DNA from: a virus
IMG/VR virus record: IMGVR_UViG_3300030019_000057
Location: 1-45,491 of that record
Strand: one strand, 5' to 3'
Length of the DNA stretch: 45,491 nt
Part shown: in pieces, positions 21,620-29,545 of the stretch
Numbering within the stretch: position 1 is the stretch's first letter
Layout of the letters: the number at the start of each line of letters is the position of its first letter
Notes under the pieces: generated by a model
The model's input: only the letters and a program-made list of their open reading frames with translations
What the model was told of the DNA's origin: nothing
Database searches by the model: none
Position numbers and translations under genes: made by a program

Positions 21620-23329
21620 TTATATATTTTTGTATTTTCTATGATTTTTACTATCAAACATACGTAATTGACCTGTTTTTTTATCGAGTGCTCTTTTATC
21701 ATCAAAGAAATAAACATTATTACCATCTTTAAAAATAGAATCTTTATCCCAAACTATATGTTTTATTATATTATAATTAGTATCATTTAATTTCGCAGTA
21801 ACAAAATAATTACTACATTCTTCTTCACCAAAATAATAAGTATTAATACCTACTACATATTCAAAGGTGTCACTGTTTTCTTGTCCTCTTGATTCTGTTG
21901 GTGCTTTTTCTTTACATTCTTCAAAAGTATCGAAATCAGCATCTAAGAATACATCTACTATATCAGAATCTAAAATATAATCTTCATTATAATCCACATA
22001 TGAAGATTTATAAATTTCAACATAAGCATCATGGTATTCACTCCAATGCATATTATCATCAATATAATCTTGTGTTGCATATATATCAGAACCTTCAAAT
22101 GTTTCAATTGCATCATCGTCTGTTCTATATTCACCACCTAATTCACACCATTGTAAATTATCATTATCAATCCAGTCATCATAAAAATCAACATAAGTTT
22201 CCCCATAATGGTCATCGTCATCATCGTAACCATTATATTTTTCATAATCATCACCTTGTGTTCCATCTAATCTAAAATATTCATCATCAGTTTTTGAATC
22301 TATATAATCTTTCTGATTAGATACGGTTTCTATTTCAGGTGAATAATATTTCATTGTATCGCAATATGGGTATTCGTCATTTTCTGTAACTGTTTCACGT
22401 GTTACAAGAAGTATTTTACCTAAATTTTCATCTGTTTTCCCATCCATGATGAATTCATCTTCATCCATGTTCTGTTTAAACTTGTATAACCATTCATTTT
22501 TAGAAGCATAATTTTTAAATAATTCAACTGCATTTTCATTAGTAGTATAAATTCTATCCATAAATGTTCTATCAGGTGTTGCTAATTTCCATACAATTGC
22601 TCTACCTGTTATTTTAGTTCTATCAGAACCATGTAATATAAGTAAACTAACATCTTCGTTTTTAGCATAAAATTCTAAATAACTTTGACACCTATCATAA
22701 CGCATACAAGAACCACCTAAACTACCAACTTCTTCTTCGTAATGTGTTCCAAGATACCAATATTTAATATCTTCACCACTAACTAATTCAAAATCATTAC
22801 TTTCACCCTTAGCTCTATAACCATAAACCATGTTAACAAATGAAGTAACATCATTACCTTCATCACCAGCATTTACAAATTTTTTATCAAAAATTTTTGT
22901 AATAAATGCACCTACTTTAATAGGTGTTCTTGATTTTTTCCAATAATCTAAGTTCATATCACCATCAGAAGGTGTTTTTTCCTTTAAAGTATTTTTAACT
23001 GTTTCATAATCTAATGAGTTTAATCTTTTACCATCATAATATTTAAGTATATTATCATATACTTTATTTGAATTAACAAATGTAAATCTTTTAAAAATAA
23101 CATCATCTTCATCATTAGGTGAAAATTCTTTAGTATCAAAATCAATAAACGTCATTTTACTATCACTTCTTTCAGTATCTAATTTTAATAGTTCTGTTGC
23201 AATTGGATGATTTATTTCATTTAATAATTTTCTGAGTCTTTCACTTAATATAAATGGTAATTCACTTACCTTAACATTTTCTAATAACAGTTGAAATAAA
23301 TGTTCACTATATCCTTCTAATAAATTCAT
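21620..23329 (-). CDS. Paralog C of the three-member family, longest copy
   Basis: 569 aa. Shares with the plus-strand copies the ELPFILSERLRKLLNEINHPIATELL helix pair (~18-43), an SLGGSCMR motif near 205, LEFYAKNEDVSLLILHGSDRTKITGRAIVW near 218-247, FMDRIYTTN near 255, WLYKFKQNMDED, YPYCDTM, and C-terminal W-C/W-S units (LQWCELGGEYRTDDDA, MHWSEYHDAYVE). It differs by a 17-residue leader, a very acidic Asp/Tyr-rich insertion before the Trp-Cys units (YNGYDDDDDHYGETY), and an extra C-terminal ~80 residues. It lies 15 kb away on the opposite strand with its own terminator. Unknown function. An apparent His-rich frame on the plus strand is its antisense shadow. Confidence 0.9.
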   Translation of the reverse strand: MNLLEGYSEHLFQLLLENVKVSELPFILSERLRKLLNEINHPIATELLKLDTERSDSKMTFIDFDTKEFSPNDEDDVIFKRFTFVNSNKVYDNILKYYDGKRLNSLDYETVKNTLKEKTPSDGDMNLDYWKKSRTPIKVGAFITKIFDKKFVNAGDEGNDVTSFVNMVYGYRAKGESNDFELVSGEDIKYWYLGTHYEEEVGSLGGSCMRYDRCQSYLEFYAKNEDVSLLILHGSDRTKITGRAIVWKLATPDRTFMDRIYTTNENAVELFKNYASKNEWLYKFKQNMDEDEFIMDGKTDENLGKILLVTRETVTENDEYPYCDTMKYYSPEIETVSNQKDYIDSKTDDEYFRLDGTQGDDYEKYNGYDDDDDHYGETYVDFYDDWIDNDNLQWCELGGEYRTDDDAIETFEGSDIYATQDYIDDNMHWSEYHDAYVEIYKSSYVDYNEDYILDSDIVDVFLDADFDTFEECKEKAPTESRGQENSDTFEYVVGINTYYFGEEECSNYFVTAKLNDTNYNIIKHIVWDKDSIFKDGNNVYFFDDKRALDKKTGQLRMFDSKNHRKYKNI

Positions 23330-23379
23330 TTTATAATTTTTATTTTTTCAATATAGTATATATTAAATTATATAAACAA

Positions 23380-23405
23380 AAAAGGGTTGAATAATCAACC
23401 CTTTT
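23380..23405 (-). terminator. Hairpin terminator fused to a stop codon
   Basis: AAAAGGGTTGA / TCAACCCTTTT (23380-23390, 23395-23405) with loop ATAA. It ends the 149 aa gene whose stop is two bases away. On the minus strand the T-run continues into TTTTTTG, which with TATATTGA 21 bases later could be a poor promoter for paralog C. Confidence 0.88.
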
Positions 23406-23406
23406 G

Positions 23407-23856
23407 TTATATTGGACAACCATAAAATTCTTCTTCTGATTTTTTACAAACTATTGTCCATCCATCATCTGAAACTTCTATTTTATTATCACTATCATTC
23501 CCAAAACCCCACCAGCAAGTACACCAATCATATAATGTATTATATAAATCTTTTAGATAATCATGTCTTTCTTTATCGGTATCAAAAAATTTTGATAACC
23601 CATATCCAAGTTTATCATTATGTGGTAATATAAGTCCACCGTCAAATAAACCACCAAGTTTTTTATTTTTTATACATTTTATATATAATTTATCACCTTT
23701 AAATCTAATATATTCACCTAATAATTCACATGGTTCATACCGTTCATCCTTAACTAATACAGTAATCTTAACCATATAAGATAATAGTTTAACATCCATC
23801 ATAGTTGGAATATCATCAGTAAATAAATCAATCTTTAATTTTAATTTTGTATGCAT
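23407..23856 (-). CDS. Hypothetical protein
   Basis: 149 aa, beta-rich N-terminal half (LKLKIDLFTDDIP; YMVKITVLVKD; EYIRFKGDKLYIKCI), then a Trp/Cys-rich segment (YDWCTCWWGFGNDSDN) and a final strand. No known family. A single-gene unit with promoter 23873-23903 and terminator 23380-23405. Confidence 0.83.
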   Translation of the reverse strand: MHTKLKLKIDLFTDDIPTMMDVKLLSYMVKITVLVKDERYEPCELLGEYIRFKGDKLYIKCIKNKKLGGLFDGGLILPHNDKLGYGLSKFFDTDKERHDYLKDLYNTLYDWCTCWWGFGNDSDNKIEVSDDGWTIVCKKSEEEFYGCPI

Positions 23857-23872
23857 ATTATTTTATTTTTCA

Positions 23873-23903
23873 CAAAGATAATATAAAAAAACGAATTATC
23901 ATA
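23873..23903 (-). promoter_or_regulatory. Bacteroidota-type promoter, variant -33
   Basis: Minus strand: TATCTTTG (23880-23873) preceded at 19 bases by TATG (23903-23900) in place of TTTG; the surrounding AAATATTATGATAAT still matches the extended -33 context. Confidence 0.7.
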
Positions 23904-23909
23904 ATATTT

Positions 23910-24284
23910 TTATTGAAGTTTAACTTTTTTAATGTAAAGTTCGCTTGGAAATTCACCCAATACAAATAATGTAACATCACATAACCAAATACTTAAATTT
24001 ATTTCTAAATCATTATATGTTTTTATAAAATAATATGCACCTTCTGATGGACCACCTTGACACTGTAAATCTTCTTCTGCACAAATGCATCTACGTTCTA
24101 ACATATTAGAACCTTCAAATGGTTTAGTTGAAAACGAACATGATACACTATCAGTATATTTAGAAACAATATCTAATAATTCATTAGCACCCCAAACCAT
24201 TTCTAAGTCTGCTTTATCACCTTCCCATTCAGGTAGGGTGATATACCATTTTGTATCTTCTTTATAGAAATTTAAATTATTCAT
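23910..24284 (-). CDS. Conserved hypothetical protein of the FYKEDxxWYxxLPEW type
   Basis: 124 aa. NFYKEDTKWYITLPEWEG at the start, KADLEMVWGANELLDIV in the centre and LSIWLCDVTLFVLGEFPSELYI at the end. I recognise this as an uncharacterised family found in phages and bacteria (possibly the one labelled DUF6717; not verified). Its start overlaps the upstream zinc-finger-like gene by 8 bases. Confidence 0.86.
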   Translation of the reverse strand: MNNLNFYKEDTKWYITLPEWEGDKADLEMVWGANELLDIVSKYTDSVSCSFSTKPFEGSNMLERRCICAEEDLQCQGGPSEGAYYFIKTYNDLEINLSIWLCDVTLFVLGEFPSELYIKKVKLQ

Positions 24285-24654
24285 AACTATTCATTTTTTT
24301 TTCATTATATTCTTTTTCAACACATTCCAACAAATTTTTCAATGTTGTATTTTTAAAAGTTTGTCTAATATATATACTTGTATAGTATTCTTTTAATTCA
24401 TCTAATGTTGAATGATACCAACAATAATCACATGTTGCAAATATACCATTATATTCATCATAATGCACGGTTTTTTCTTTACACTGATTCCAAGGTAATC
24501 CACATTTTTTACATGTACCATAACCAGGATTCATAAATCTTAATAAACCAGAAACAAATTTTGTTCTTTTAAAATTATCCATAAATTTTTCTTGTTTACA
24601 CAAAATATCATATCTAACAGAATAATATTTTCTTTCTATGTTTCTATTTTTCAT
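24277..24654 (-). CDS. Zinc-finger-like hypothetical protein
   Basis: 125 aa. A basic N-terminus is followed by GTCKKCGLPWNQCKEKTVHY and FATCDYCWYHST, i.e. two C-x-x-C knuckles ~30 residues apart, a likely zinc ribbon, then a helical C-terminus. A similar CGxPW/CxxCW pattern occurs in bacterial hypothetical proteins. Function unknown; DNA/RNA or protein binding is possible. Confidence 0.85.
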   Translation of the reverse strand: MKNRNIERKYYSVRYDILCKQEKFMDNFKRTKFVSGLLRFMNPGYGTCKKCGLPWNQCKEKTVHYDEYNGIFATCDYCWYHSTLDELKEYYTSIYIRQTFKNTTLKNLLECVEKEYNEKKMNSYE

Positions 24655-24678
24655 ATATTAAATTATTTTATTAATGTA

Positions 24679-24710
24679 CAAAGATATGTCAAATAAATTA
24701 AACTACCAAA
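24679..24710 (-). promoter_or_regulatory. Bacteroidota-type promoter
   Basis: Minus strand: TTTG (24710-24707), 20 bases, TATCTTTG (24686-24679), 24 bases before the start at 24654. It starts immediately behind the stop of methyltransferase 1. Confidence 0.85.
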
Positions 24711-24713
24711 TAT

Positions 24714-25643
24714 TTATTTTATAAATGAAAAAATATGTGCAATTGAATCTACTGTCCACCCCATTCCTAACATTCTTGTTCTTTGGTTATCACTAACACA
24801 TGATGTATAACCAAGTGGAACAGTTTGTAATTTTTCACATTCTGTTGGTGTTAACCAACGATATTCAACTTGGTCTAATGACCTACGTGGTCCTTTATTT
24901 TTAACAACTACATTATCCTTTCTAACAGTTGTCAAACAATTAGATTTATTATCACTCCTACATTCAATATATTGCTTAATAGGTATTTCCCTGTTATAAT
25001 CACTTCTTGAATTTTTATCGGGATCAATTCGTCTACCACGCATTGCACCACAAAACCAACCTTCACCAACAACATCAGTTATAGTTATATTTCTATCTTC
25101 TGGTACCGTCACATCGGGTATATTAGTCCAATAGAACCGTTTTCTTTCTTGTGCTGACACTAATCTACTATTAATATAAATCGGTTCAACACCTAACGTT
25201 TCTGTTATTATATTCTTCCACTTATCAACCATCCGTACATTTTCTAAAAGAAAATAAGTTGGTTTAACTTCCTTCAATAATCTTACGTATTCCCAAAACA
25301 AAAAAGATTCACCTTCAAATTCAAACCCATCTTCTTTTAATTGTAGATAAGTTTCTAAATCAGTTATTTCTATTTTATCTTTTGTTACCATTCCTATTCT
25401 TTTACCAGCGAAAGAAAAATCTGTACATGGACTACCACCAATTAGTAAATCAATCTTAGGTAAGTTAGTTGAATCCAACTTAGTTACATCACCTAATTGT
25501 ATTGTATTTGGGTAGTTTGTTTGTGTAACTTTCATAGCAAACTTATCAATTTCTGCTGCAAAATAGTTATCGTATTTAATACCCACCCTATTTAGTGCAA
25601 TTTGACCATTTGACATTCCATCAAATAAACTTAATATATTCAT
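24714..25643 (-). CDS. C5-cytosine DNA methyltransferase 1
   Basis: 309 aa. Motif I LSLFDGMSNGQIAL (4-17), motif IV GGSPCTDFS with nucleophile C73, motif VI LLENV, motif VIII AQERKRFYW, motif IX LTPTECEKLQTVP, and motif X MLGMGWTVDSIAHI. It transfers a methyl group from SAM to cytosine C5 in double-stranded DNA. After PCT it carries an insertion with TDLETYLQLKEDGFEF, also present in copies 3 and 4 but absent from copy 2. The target-recognition region (between VIII and IX) includes GWFCGAMRGRRID and SNCLTT and is unlike the others. The start overlaps the stop of copy 2 by one base. No restriction enzyme is adjacent, so it is probably an orphan, protective enzyme. Confidence 0.95.
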   Translation of the reverse strand: MNILSLFDGMSNGQIALNRVGIKYDNYFAAEIDKFAMKVTQTNYPNTIQLGDVTKLDSTNLPKIDLLIGGSPCTDFSFAGKRIGMVTKDKIEITDLETYLQLKEDGFEFEGESFLFWEYVRLLKEVKPTYFLLENVRMVDKWKNIITETLGVEPIYINSRLVSAQERKRFYWTNIPDVTVPEDRNITITDVVGEGWFCGAMRGRRIDPDKNSRSDYNREIPIKQYIECRSDNKSNCLTTVRKDNVVVKNKGPRRSLDQVEYRWLTPTECEKLQTVPLGYTSCVSDNQRTRMLGMGWTVDSIAHIFSFIK

Positions 25644-26524
25644 TATAATTCTATGTTTTTAAAAATATGTGCAATAACATCAACAGTCCAACCATTTCCT
25701 AATGCGTTCATGCTATGTCCGTAACTTACACATTGCGTATAACCTTCTGGTACTGTCTGTAATTTTTCTAATTCTGAAACAGTTAATATTCTAAAATCAT
25801 ATTTCCCATTTGGTACTTTAGTATTAAACCTAAAAACTTCATTTGGATTTTTACCTTTTGCAAAGGACATATTAATTTTACCTTCTTTAACTTCATATTT
25901 ACCATTTTCATTTGGTATATAAACGACATTAGATTGACTTTTTTTAAAGTAATCCCTTAATGTACCAGCATGTAATGTTAAACAGTATGCTTTATCTTTG
26001 TCTGTTATACCATCATTCAAAATACTTTGTAATGTAATACCTTTATCTTCGGGTACTGTTACATTAGGTATATTAGTCCAATATAACCGTTTTCTGTTTT
26101 GTGCTGATACTACATTTGAATTTATTAATATTGGTTCAACACCTAAATATTGTGTTATTATATTTTCATATTCTTTATTCATAACAACATTTTCCAAAAG
26201 AAAATATTTAGGTTTTAATTCATCTTTAAGTCTAATGAATTCAAAAAATAATTTACTACGTGGATCTTCAAAATTTAACTGTTTACCCGCAAAAGAAAAT
26301 CCCTGACATGGCGAGCCCCCAATTAATAGATCAATTGTAGGTAAATTACATCCTTCGATTTTAGTTACATCACCCAATTGTACGGTATTTGGATAATTAG
26401 TTTGTGTGATAAACATTGCATCTTGATTTATTTCTGCTGCAAAATACTTATCATATTTAATACCTACTCTATTCAATGCGATTTGACCGCATGATTGACC
26501 ATCAAATAAACTTAATACATTCAT
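25643..26524 (-). CDS. C5-cytosine DNA methyltransferase 2
   Basis: 293 aa, the shortest copy. Motif I LSLFDGQSCGQIAL, motif IV GGSPCQGFS (C73, canonical PCQ), LLENV, AQNRKRLYW, LTVSELEKLQTVP and ALGNGWTVDVIAHI are all present. It lacks the TDLETY insertion of the other copies and runs straight from FAGKQLNFEDPRSKLFFEF. The target-recognition part (CLTLHAGTLRDYFKKSQSNV, then GKINMSFAKGKNPNEVFRFN) differs from all neighbours, so a different recognition site is expected. Cotranscribed with copies 1 and 3. Confidence 0.95.
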   Translation of the reverse strand: MNVLSLFDGQSCGQIALNRVGIKYDKYFAAEINQDAMFITQTNYPNTVQLGDVTKIEGCNLPTIDLLIGGSPCQGFSFAGKQLNFEDPRSKLFFEFIRLKDELKPKYFLLENVVMNKEYENIITQYLGVEPILINSNVVSAQNRKRLYWTNIPNVTVPEDKGITLQSILNDGITDKDKAYCLTLHAGTLRDYFKKSQSNVVYIPNENGKYEVKEGKINMSFAKGKNPNEVFRFNTKVPNGKYDFRILTVSELEKLQTVPEGYTQCVSYGHSMNALGNGWTVDVIAHIFKNIEL

Positions 26525-26530
26525 GTTTAA

Positions 26531-27499
26531 TTATATTTTTATATGTGAAAAAATATGTGCTATAACATCGACAGTCCAACCATTACCAAGCATTTTATAT
26601 CTACCTGTTGTTGATACAGCTTTAGTATAGTTATCAGGAACAGTTTGAAGACGTTCACATTCAATTACACTTAATCTACGTAACCTTAAAGGACCTGCTT
26701 TAGTATCTTCTATAATATTACAACTACCACCTGCATTATTACCACCACTTGCACTTAATGAACTTCCTTTACAATAAGGTGAAAAAACCCTATCACCTTG
26801 ATGTACTGATAATTTTCCAATGACACAACTTTTTGTTTTATCCATCACAAAACTTCGGTTAATCATATAACGTTCATATAATTTTTCAGCTAAAAATAAT
26901 TTTTCGTCTGGTTCATCTTCAAGAATATCTTCAAGATGAATATTTTTATTTTCGGGAAGTTGAACATTTGGTATATTAGTCCAATACAAACGTTTTCTAT
27001 CTTGTGCTGATACCGATGCACTGTTAATGAAAATAGGTTTAACACCCAATGTTTCAGAAATAATATTTTCCCATTTCTTAACCATCACAACATTTTCCAA
27101 AAGAAAATATTTTGGTTTAACTTCTTTTAGTAATCGTACATATTCCCAAAATAGAAATGATTGACCTTTAAAAGTAAATCCTTCACCTTTTAATTTTAGA
27201 TATGTTTCTAAATCTGTTACTTCAACATCCGATTCTTCTGTAACCATACCATATCTTTTTCCCGCAAAAGAAAAATTAGTACACGGACTACCACCGAACA
27301 TTAAATCAATTTTAGGTAAAGTATACCCATCAACTTTCATAACATCACCAATTTGCTTGGTCTTAGGGTAATTATCTTGGGTAACTAATATCGCATTTGT
27401 ATCTATTTCAGATGCAAAATACGTATCATATTTAATACCTAATCTGTTCAATGCGATTTGACCGCATGACTGACCATCAAATAAACTTAATACATTCAT
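26531..27499 (-). CDS. C5-cytosine DNA methyltransferase 3
   Basis: 322 aa, the longest copy. Motifs LSLFDGQSCGQIAL, GGSPCTNFS (C73), LLENV, AQDRKRLYW, LSVIECERLQTVP and MLGNGWTVDVIAHI are intact. The insertion after motif IV (TDLETYLKLKGEGFTFKG) is present. The recognition region is long and Gly/Ser-rich (SLSASGGNNAGGSCNIIEDT). The first 50 or so bases of the gene are almost identical to copy 2, pointing to recent duplication or exchange with replacement of the recognition region. Confidence 0.95.
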   Translation of the reverse strand: MNVLSLFDGQSCGQIALNRLGIKYDTYFASEIDTNAILVTQDNYPKTKQIGDVMKVDGYTLPKIDLMFGGSPCTNFSFAGKRYGMVTEESDVEVTDLETYLKLKGEGFTFKGQSFLFWEYVRLLKEVKPKYFLLENVVMVKKWENIISETLGVKPIFINSASVSAQDRKRLYWTNIPNVQLPENKNIHLEDILEDEPDEKLFLAEKLYERYMINRSFVMDKTKSCVIGKLSVHQGDRVFSPYCKGSSLSASGGNNAGGSCNIIEDTKAGPLRLRRLSVIECERLQTVPDNYTKAVSTTGRYKMLGNGWTVDVIAHIFSHIKI

Positions 27500-27517
27500 T
27501 ATTTATATTTTAATTTG

Positions 27518-27721
27518 TTATTCTACTATTGATTCTTGAATTTCTATGACTTTCGGAATATCCAAACTAATTTCAGCACAAGATGTAACCTTTTCATATG
27601 ATTTAACCTTTACTTTTATTAATTCATTTGCGTGTTTTAAATCAGTTGCTATTACTAAATAACTACCACCACACATTTCCCATCTATCACCAGTCGTTGT
27701 TGTATATAAAAATATTTTCAT
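27518..27721 (-). CDS. Hypothetical small protein
   Basis: 67 aa, alpha/beta (KIFLYTTTTGDRWEMCGGSYLVIATD, then KHANELIKVKVKSYE). It resembles the size and layout of small phage accessory domains, but I do not recognise it. One base after the 59 aa gene, 18 bases before methyltransferase 3. Confidence 0.8.
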   Translation of the reverse strand: MKIFLYTTTTGDRWEMCGGSYLVIATDLKHANELIKVKVKSYEKVTSCAEISLDIPKVIEIQESIVE

Positions 27722-27722
27722 T

Positions 27723-27902
27723 TTATTTATATTTTAATTTGCTACTTAATAGTTGTATATCAGTATATGCAACACACATACTATCTATAACTTTCAATTC
27801 GTTTTCATCTGTAACTTTTTCTTCTAAAAAAGTTTTTAGATATTCTAATCTATCAATTAATGTTGATACATCTTCGACCATTTTATCTTTATATAAACCC
27901 AT
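27723..27902 (-). CDS. Hypothetical small helical protein
   Basis: 59 aa (MGLYKDKMVEDVSTLIDRLE at the start, LLSSKLKYK at the end), fully helical. It is the first gene of the unit that continues with the 67 aa gene and methyltransferases 3, 2 and 1; the promoter at 27920-27950 lies 18 bases upstream. The TAA is followed after one base by the next ATG, which supports it being a real gene despite its size. Confidence 0.78.
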   Translation of the reverse strand: MGLYKDKMVEDVSTLIDRLEYLKTFLEEKVTDENELKVIDSMCVAYTDIQLLSSKLKYK

Positions 27903-27919
27903 AATTTTATTATTTTTTA

Positions 27920-27950
27920 CAAAGATAGTATAAAATTTTTAATTATCAAA
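27920..27950 (-). promoter_or_regulatory. Bacteroidota-type promoter of the methyltransferase array
   Basis: Minus strand: TTTG (27950-27947), 19 bases, TATCTTTG (27927-27920); the context ACATTTTGATAAT is the extended form. The -33 box overlaps the TTT-TGA end of methyltransferase 4, so copy 4 is outside this unit or reads into it. Confidence 0.88.
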
Positions 27951-28869
27951 ATGTTTTTGGTAAAAAACTAAAGATATGTGCAACTGATTCAGCAGTCCAT
28001 CCATTTCCTAACATTTTTCTACGTTGTGTTTTACTTACACATTTAGTATAATTATCAGGTAAAGTTTGTAATCTTTCGAATTCTACACAGCTCATAAACC
28101 TTAAACCATCTTCATCTTGATACACATGGTCTTTCATATTTTTATAGCATGTTGCTACAATACATTCCGCTTTTTCTGTTTCAGGTGTATTAAACATTTT
28201 AGAAACAAATCCTTTTTTCATTCTACCTGCAATATAATTTACACGTGCTTCTGTTGGTATTTCTAAATCTAATAGTGAATCAGTCCTTGGAATTAATATA
28301 TCCTTCAATAATATACCCCTATCTTCTGGTACTGTTACATTAGGTATGTTAGTCCAATATAATCTTGTTCTTTTTTGTGCGGAAACTAAACGTGAATCAA
28401 TTTTAATTGGTTCTACACCCAATGTATCTGAAATTACTTTTTTCCATTTTGCAGACATTCTTACATTTTCAAGTAAAAAATAAGTGGGTTTAACTTCTTT
28501 CATTATTCTAATATATTCCCAAAACAAATAACTTTGTCCAGTGAATTCAAACCCATCTGCTTTTAAACGAAGATAAGTATCCAAATCAGTAATTTCTATC
28601 TTATCAGTAGTTATCATACCCCTTGCACGTCCAGCAAAAGAAAAATCAGTACATGGACTACCACCTATCATTAAATCAATCTTAGGTAAAGTATAACCAT
28701 TTACTTCTTTAACATCACCTATTTCAATCGTATTAGGGTGATTATCTTTAGTAACCATAATAGCATATTTATCTATTTCAGATGCACGATAACTATCATA
28801 ATTTATACCTGCTTTTTTTAAAGCTACTTGTCCAACCGACATCCCATCAAATAAACTTAGTACATTCAT
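27946..28869 (-). CDS. C5-cytosine DNA methyltransferase 4
   Basis: 307 aa, the most divergent in motif I (LSLFDGMSVGQVALKKA) but complete: GGSPCTDFS (C73), LLENV, AQKRTRLYW, MSCVEFERLQTLP and MLGNGWTAESVAHI. It carries the TDLDTYLRLKADGFEFTG insertion as in copies 1 and 3. The recognition region (ARVNYIAGRMKKGFVSKMFN, then ECIVATCYKNMKDHVYQ) is unrelated to the other three. Stop is TGA. It is separated from copies 1-3 by two small genes and a promoter, and no consensus promoter is evident in the 104 bases upstream. Confidence 0.95.
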   Translation of the reverse strand: MNVLSLFDGMSVGQVALKKAGINYDSYRASEIDKYAIMVTKDNHPNTIEIGDVKEVNGYTLPKIDLMIGGSPCTDFSFAGRARGMITTDKIEITDLDTYLRLKADGFEFTGQSYLFWEYIRIMKEVKPTYFLLENVRMSAKWKKVISDTLGVEPIKIDSRLVSAQKRTRLYWTNIPNVTVPEDRGILLKDILIPRTDSLLDLEIPTEARVNYIAGRMKKGFVSKMFNTPETEKAECIVATCYKNMKDHVYQDEDGLRFMSCVEFERLQTLPDNYTKCVSKTQRRKMLGNGWTAESVAHIFSFLPKTF

Positions 28870-28935
28870 TTTTATTATTATTTTAATTGTTTACATCATA
28901 TAGTTTTTTAAATGATAAAAGTTTGATGTTTGTAA

Positions 28936-28975
28936 AAAAAAATATCCATATCGTTGTTGATATGGATATTTTTTT
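28936..28975 (-). terminator. 17-bp hairpin terminator
   Basis: Arms 28936-28952 and 28959-28975 (ATATCCATATC / GATATGGATAT core with A/T runs), loop GTTGTT. It overlaps the stop codon of the 187 aa gene and ends the unit starting with the IMPDH/GMPR-like gene. Confidence 0.92.
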
Positions 28976-29537
28976 ATAATTTTATTTTAATAAAACTTTT
29001 TTCGGGGAAATAACCTGATTCAATAAAATCATATTTACTATCACAATAAACTAATAATAGACCTGGTTGATCCACTGAATTTCGTCTATATAAGTATATA
29101 TCTTCAACACTATCATCAAACATAACATTATATCTAAATGATTCACAAACTGTTTTTAAATCATATTTTTTATAATTTTCTTTTGACACTAACATATTGG
29201 TACATGGACCTATTCTACTATCAACAGCAATTAAAGCATTACATGCAGCTACCTTTGAATATAGTTTTCTACTATCAACATCATTAACAGTTAAACGTGT
29301 TTTTACTGATTCATCTAAACTATCATAATGTATTGATGATAATTTAATTATTCTTCCAACCAACAACTTTTTTACCTTTCTTTTATTTGTCTGTGTTAAT
29401 ACACATACTTTTGTGAAAACATAAGGTGGTGAAATGCTATTAATTTCTGTTCCATCATATTTAAAATCAACATAAATTAATTCACATCTTTCAGAATCAC
29501 TTTCTTTAACACATACATACTTACTAAATTTTTCCAT
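28974..29537 (-). CDS. Hypothetical protein
   Basis: 187 aa, beta-rich, with conserved-looking SRIGPCTNMLVSKENYKKYD near 107-126 and FRYNVMFDDSVEDIYLYRRN, then DQPGLLLVY toward the end. This looks like one compact domain of a recurrent phage protein, but I cannot name it. Eight bases after the IMPDH/GMPR-like gene and closed by a strong terminator. Confidence 0.84.
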   Translation of the reverse strand: MEKFSKYVCVKESDSERCELIYVDFKYDGTEINSISPPYVFTKVCVLTQTNKRKVKKLLVGRIIKLSSIHYDSLDESVKTRLTVNDVDSRKLYSKVAACNALIAVDSRIGPCTNMLVSKENYKKYDLKTVCESFRYNVMFDDSVEDIYLYRRNSVDQPGLLLVYCDSKYDFIESGYFPEKSFIKIKL

Positions 29538-29545
29538 ATATTTAT

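Noticed and set aside
21889-22275. A 128-codon His/Tyr/Asn-rich frame on the plus strand
   Set aside because: It is exactly antisense to the Asp/Tyr/Glu-rich part of paralog C; GAT/ATA-type codons read backwards give His, Ile and Tyr. No promoter or start context on the plus strand.
24714-28869. Complete restriction-modification system around the methyltransferases
   Set aside because: No endonuclease, helicase or specificity subunit is adjacent. The only nuclease-like gene is 23 kb away on the other strand. Orphan protective methyltransferases fit better.
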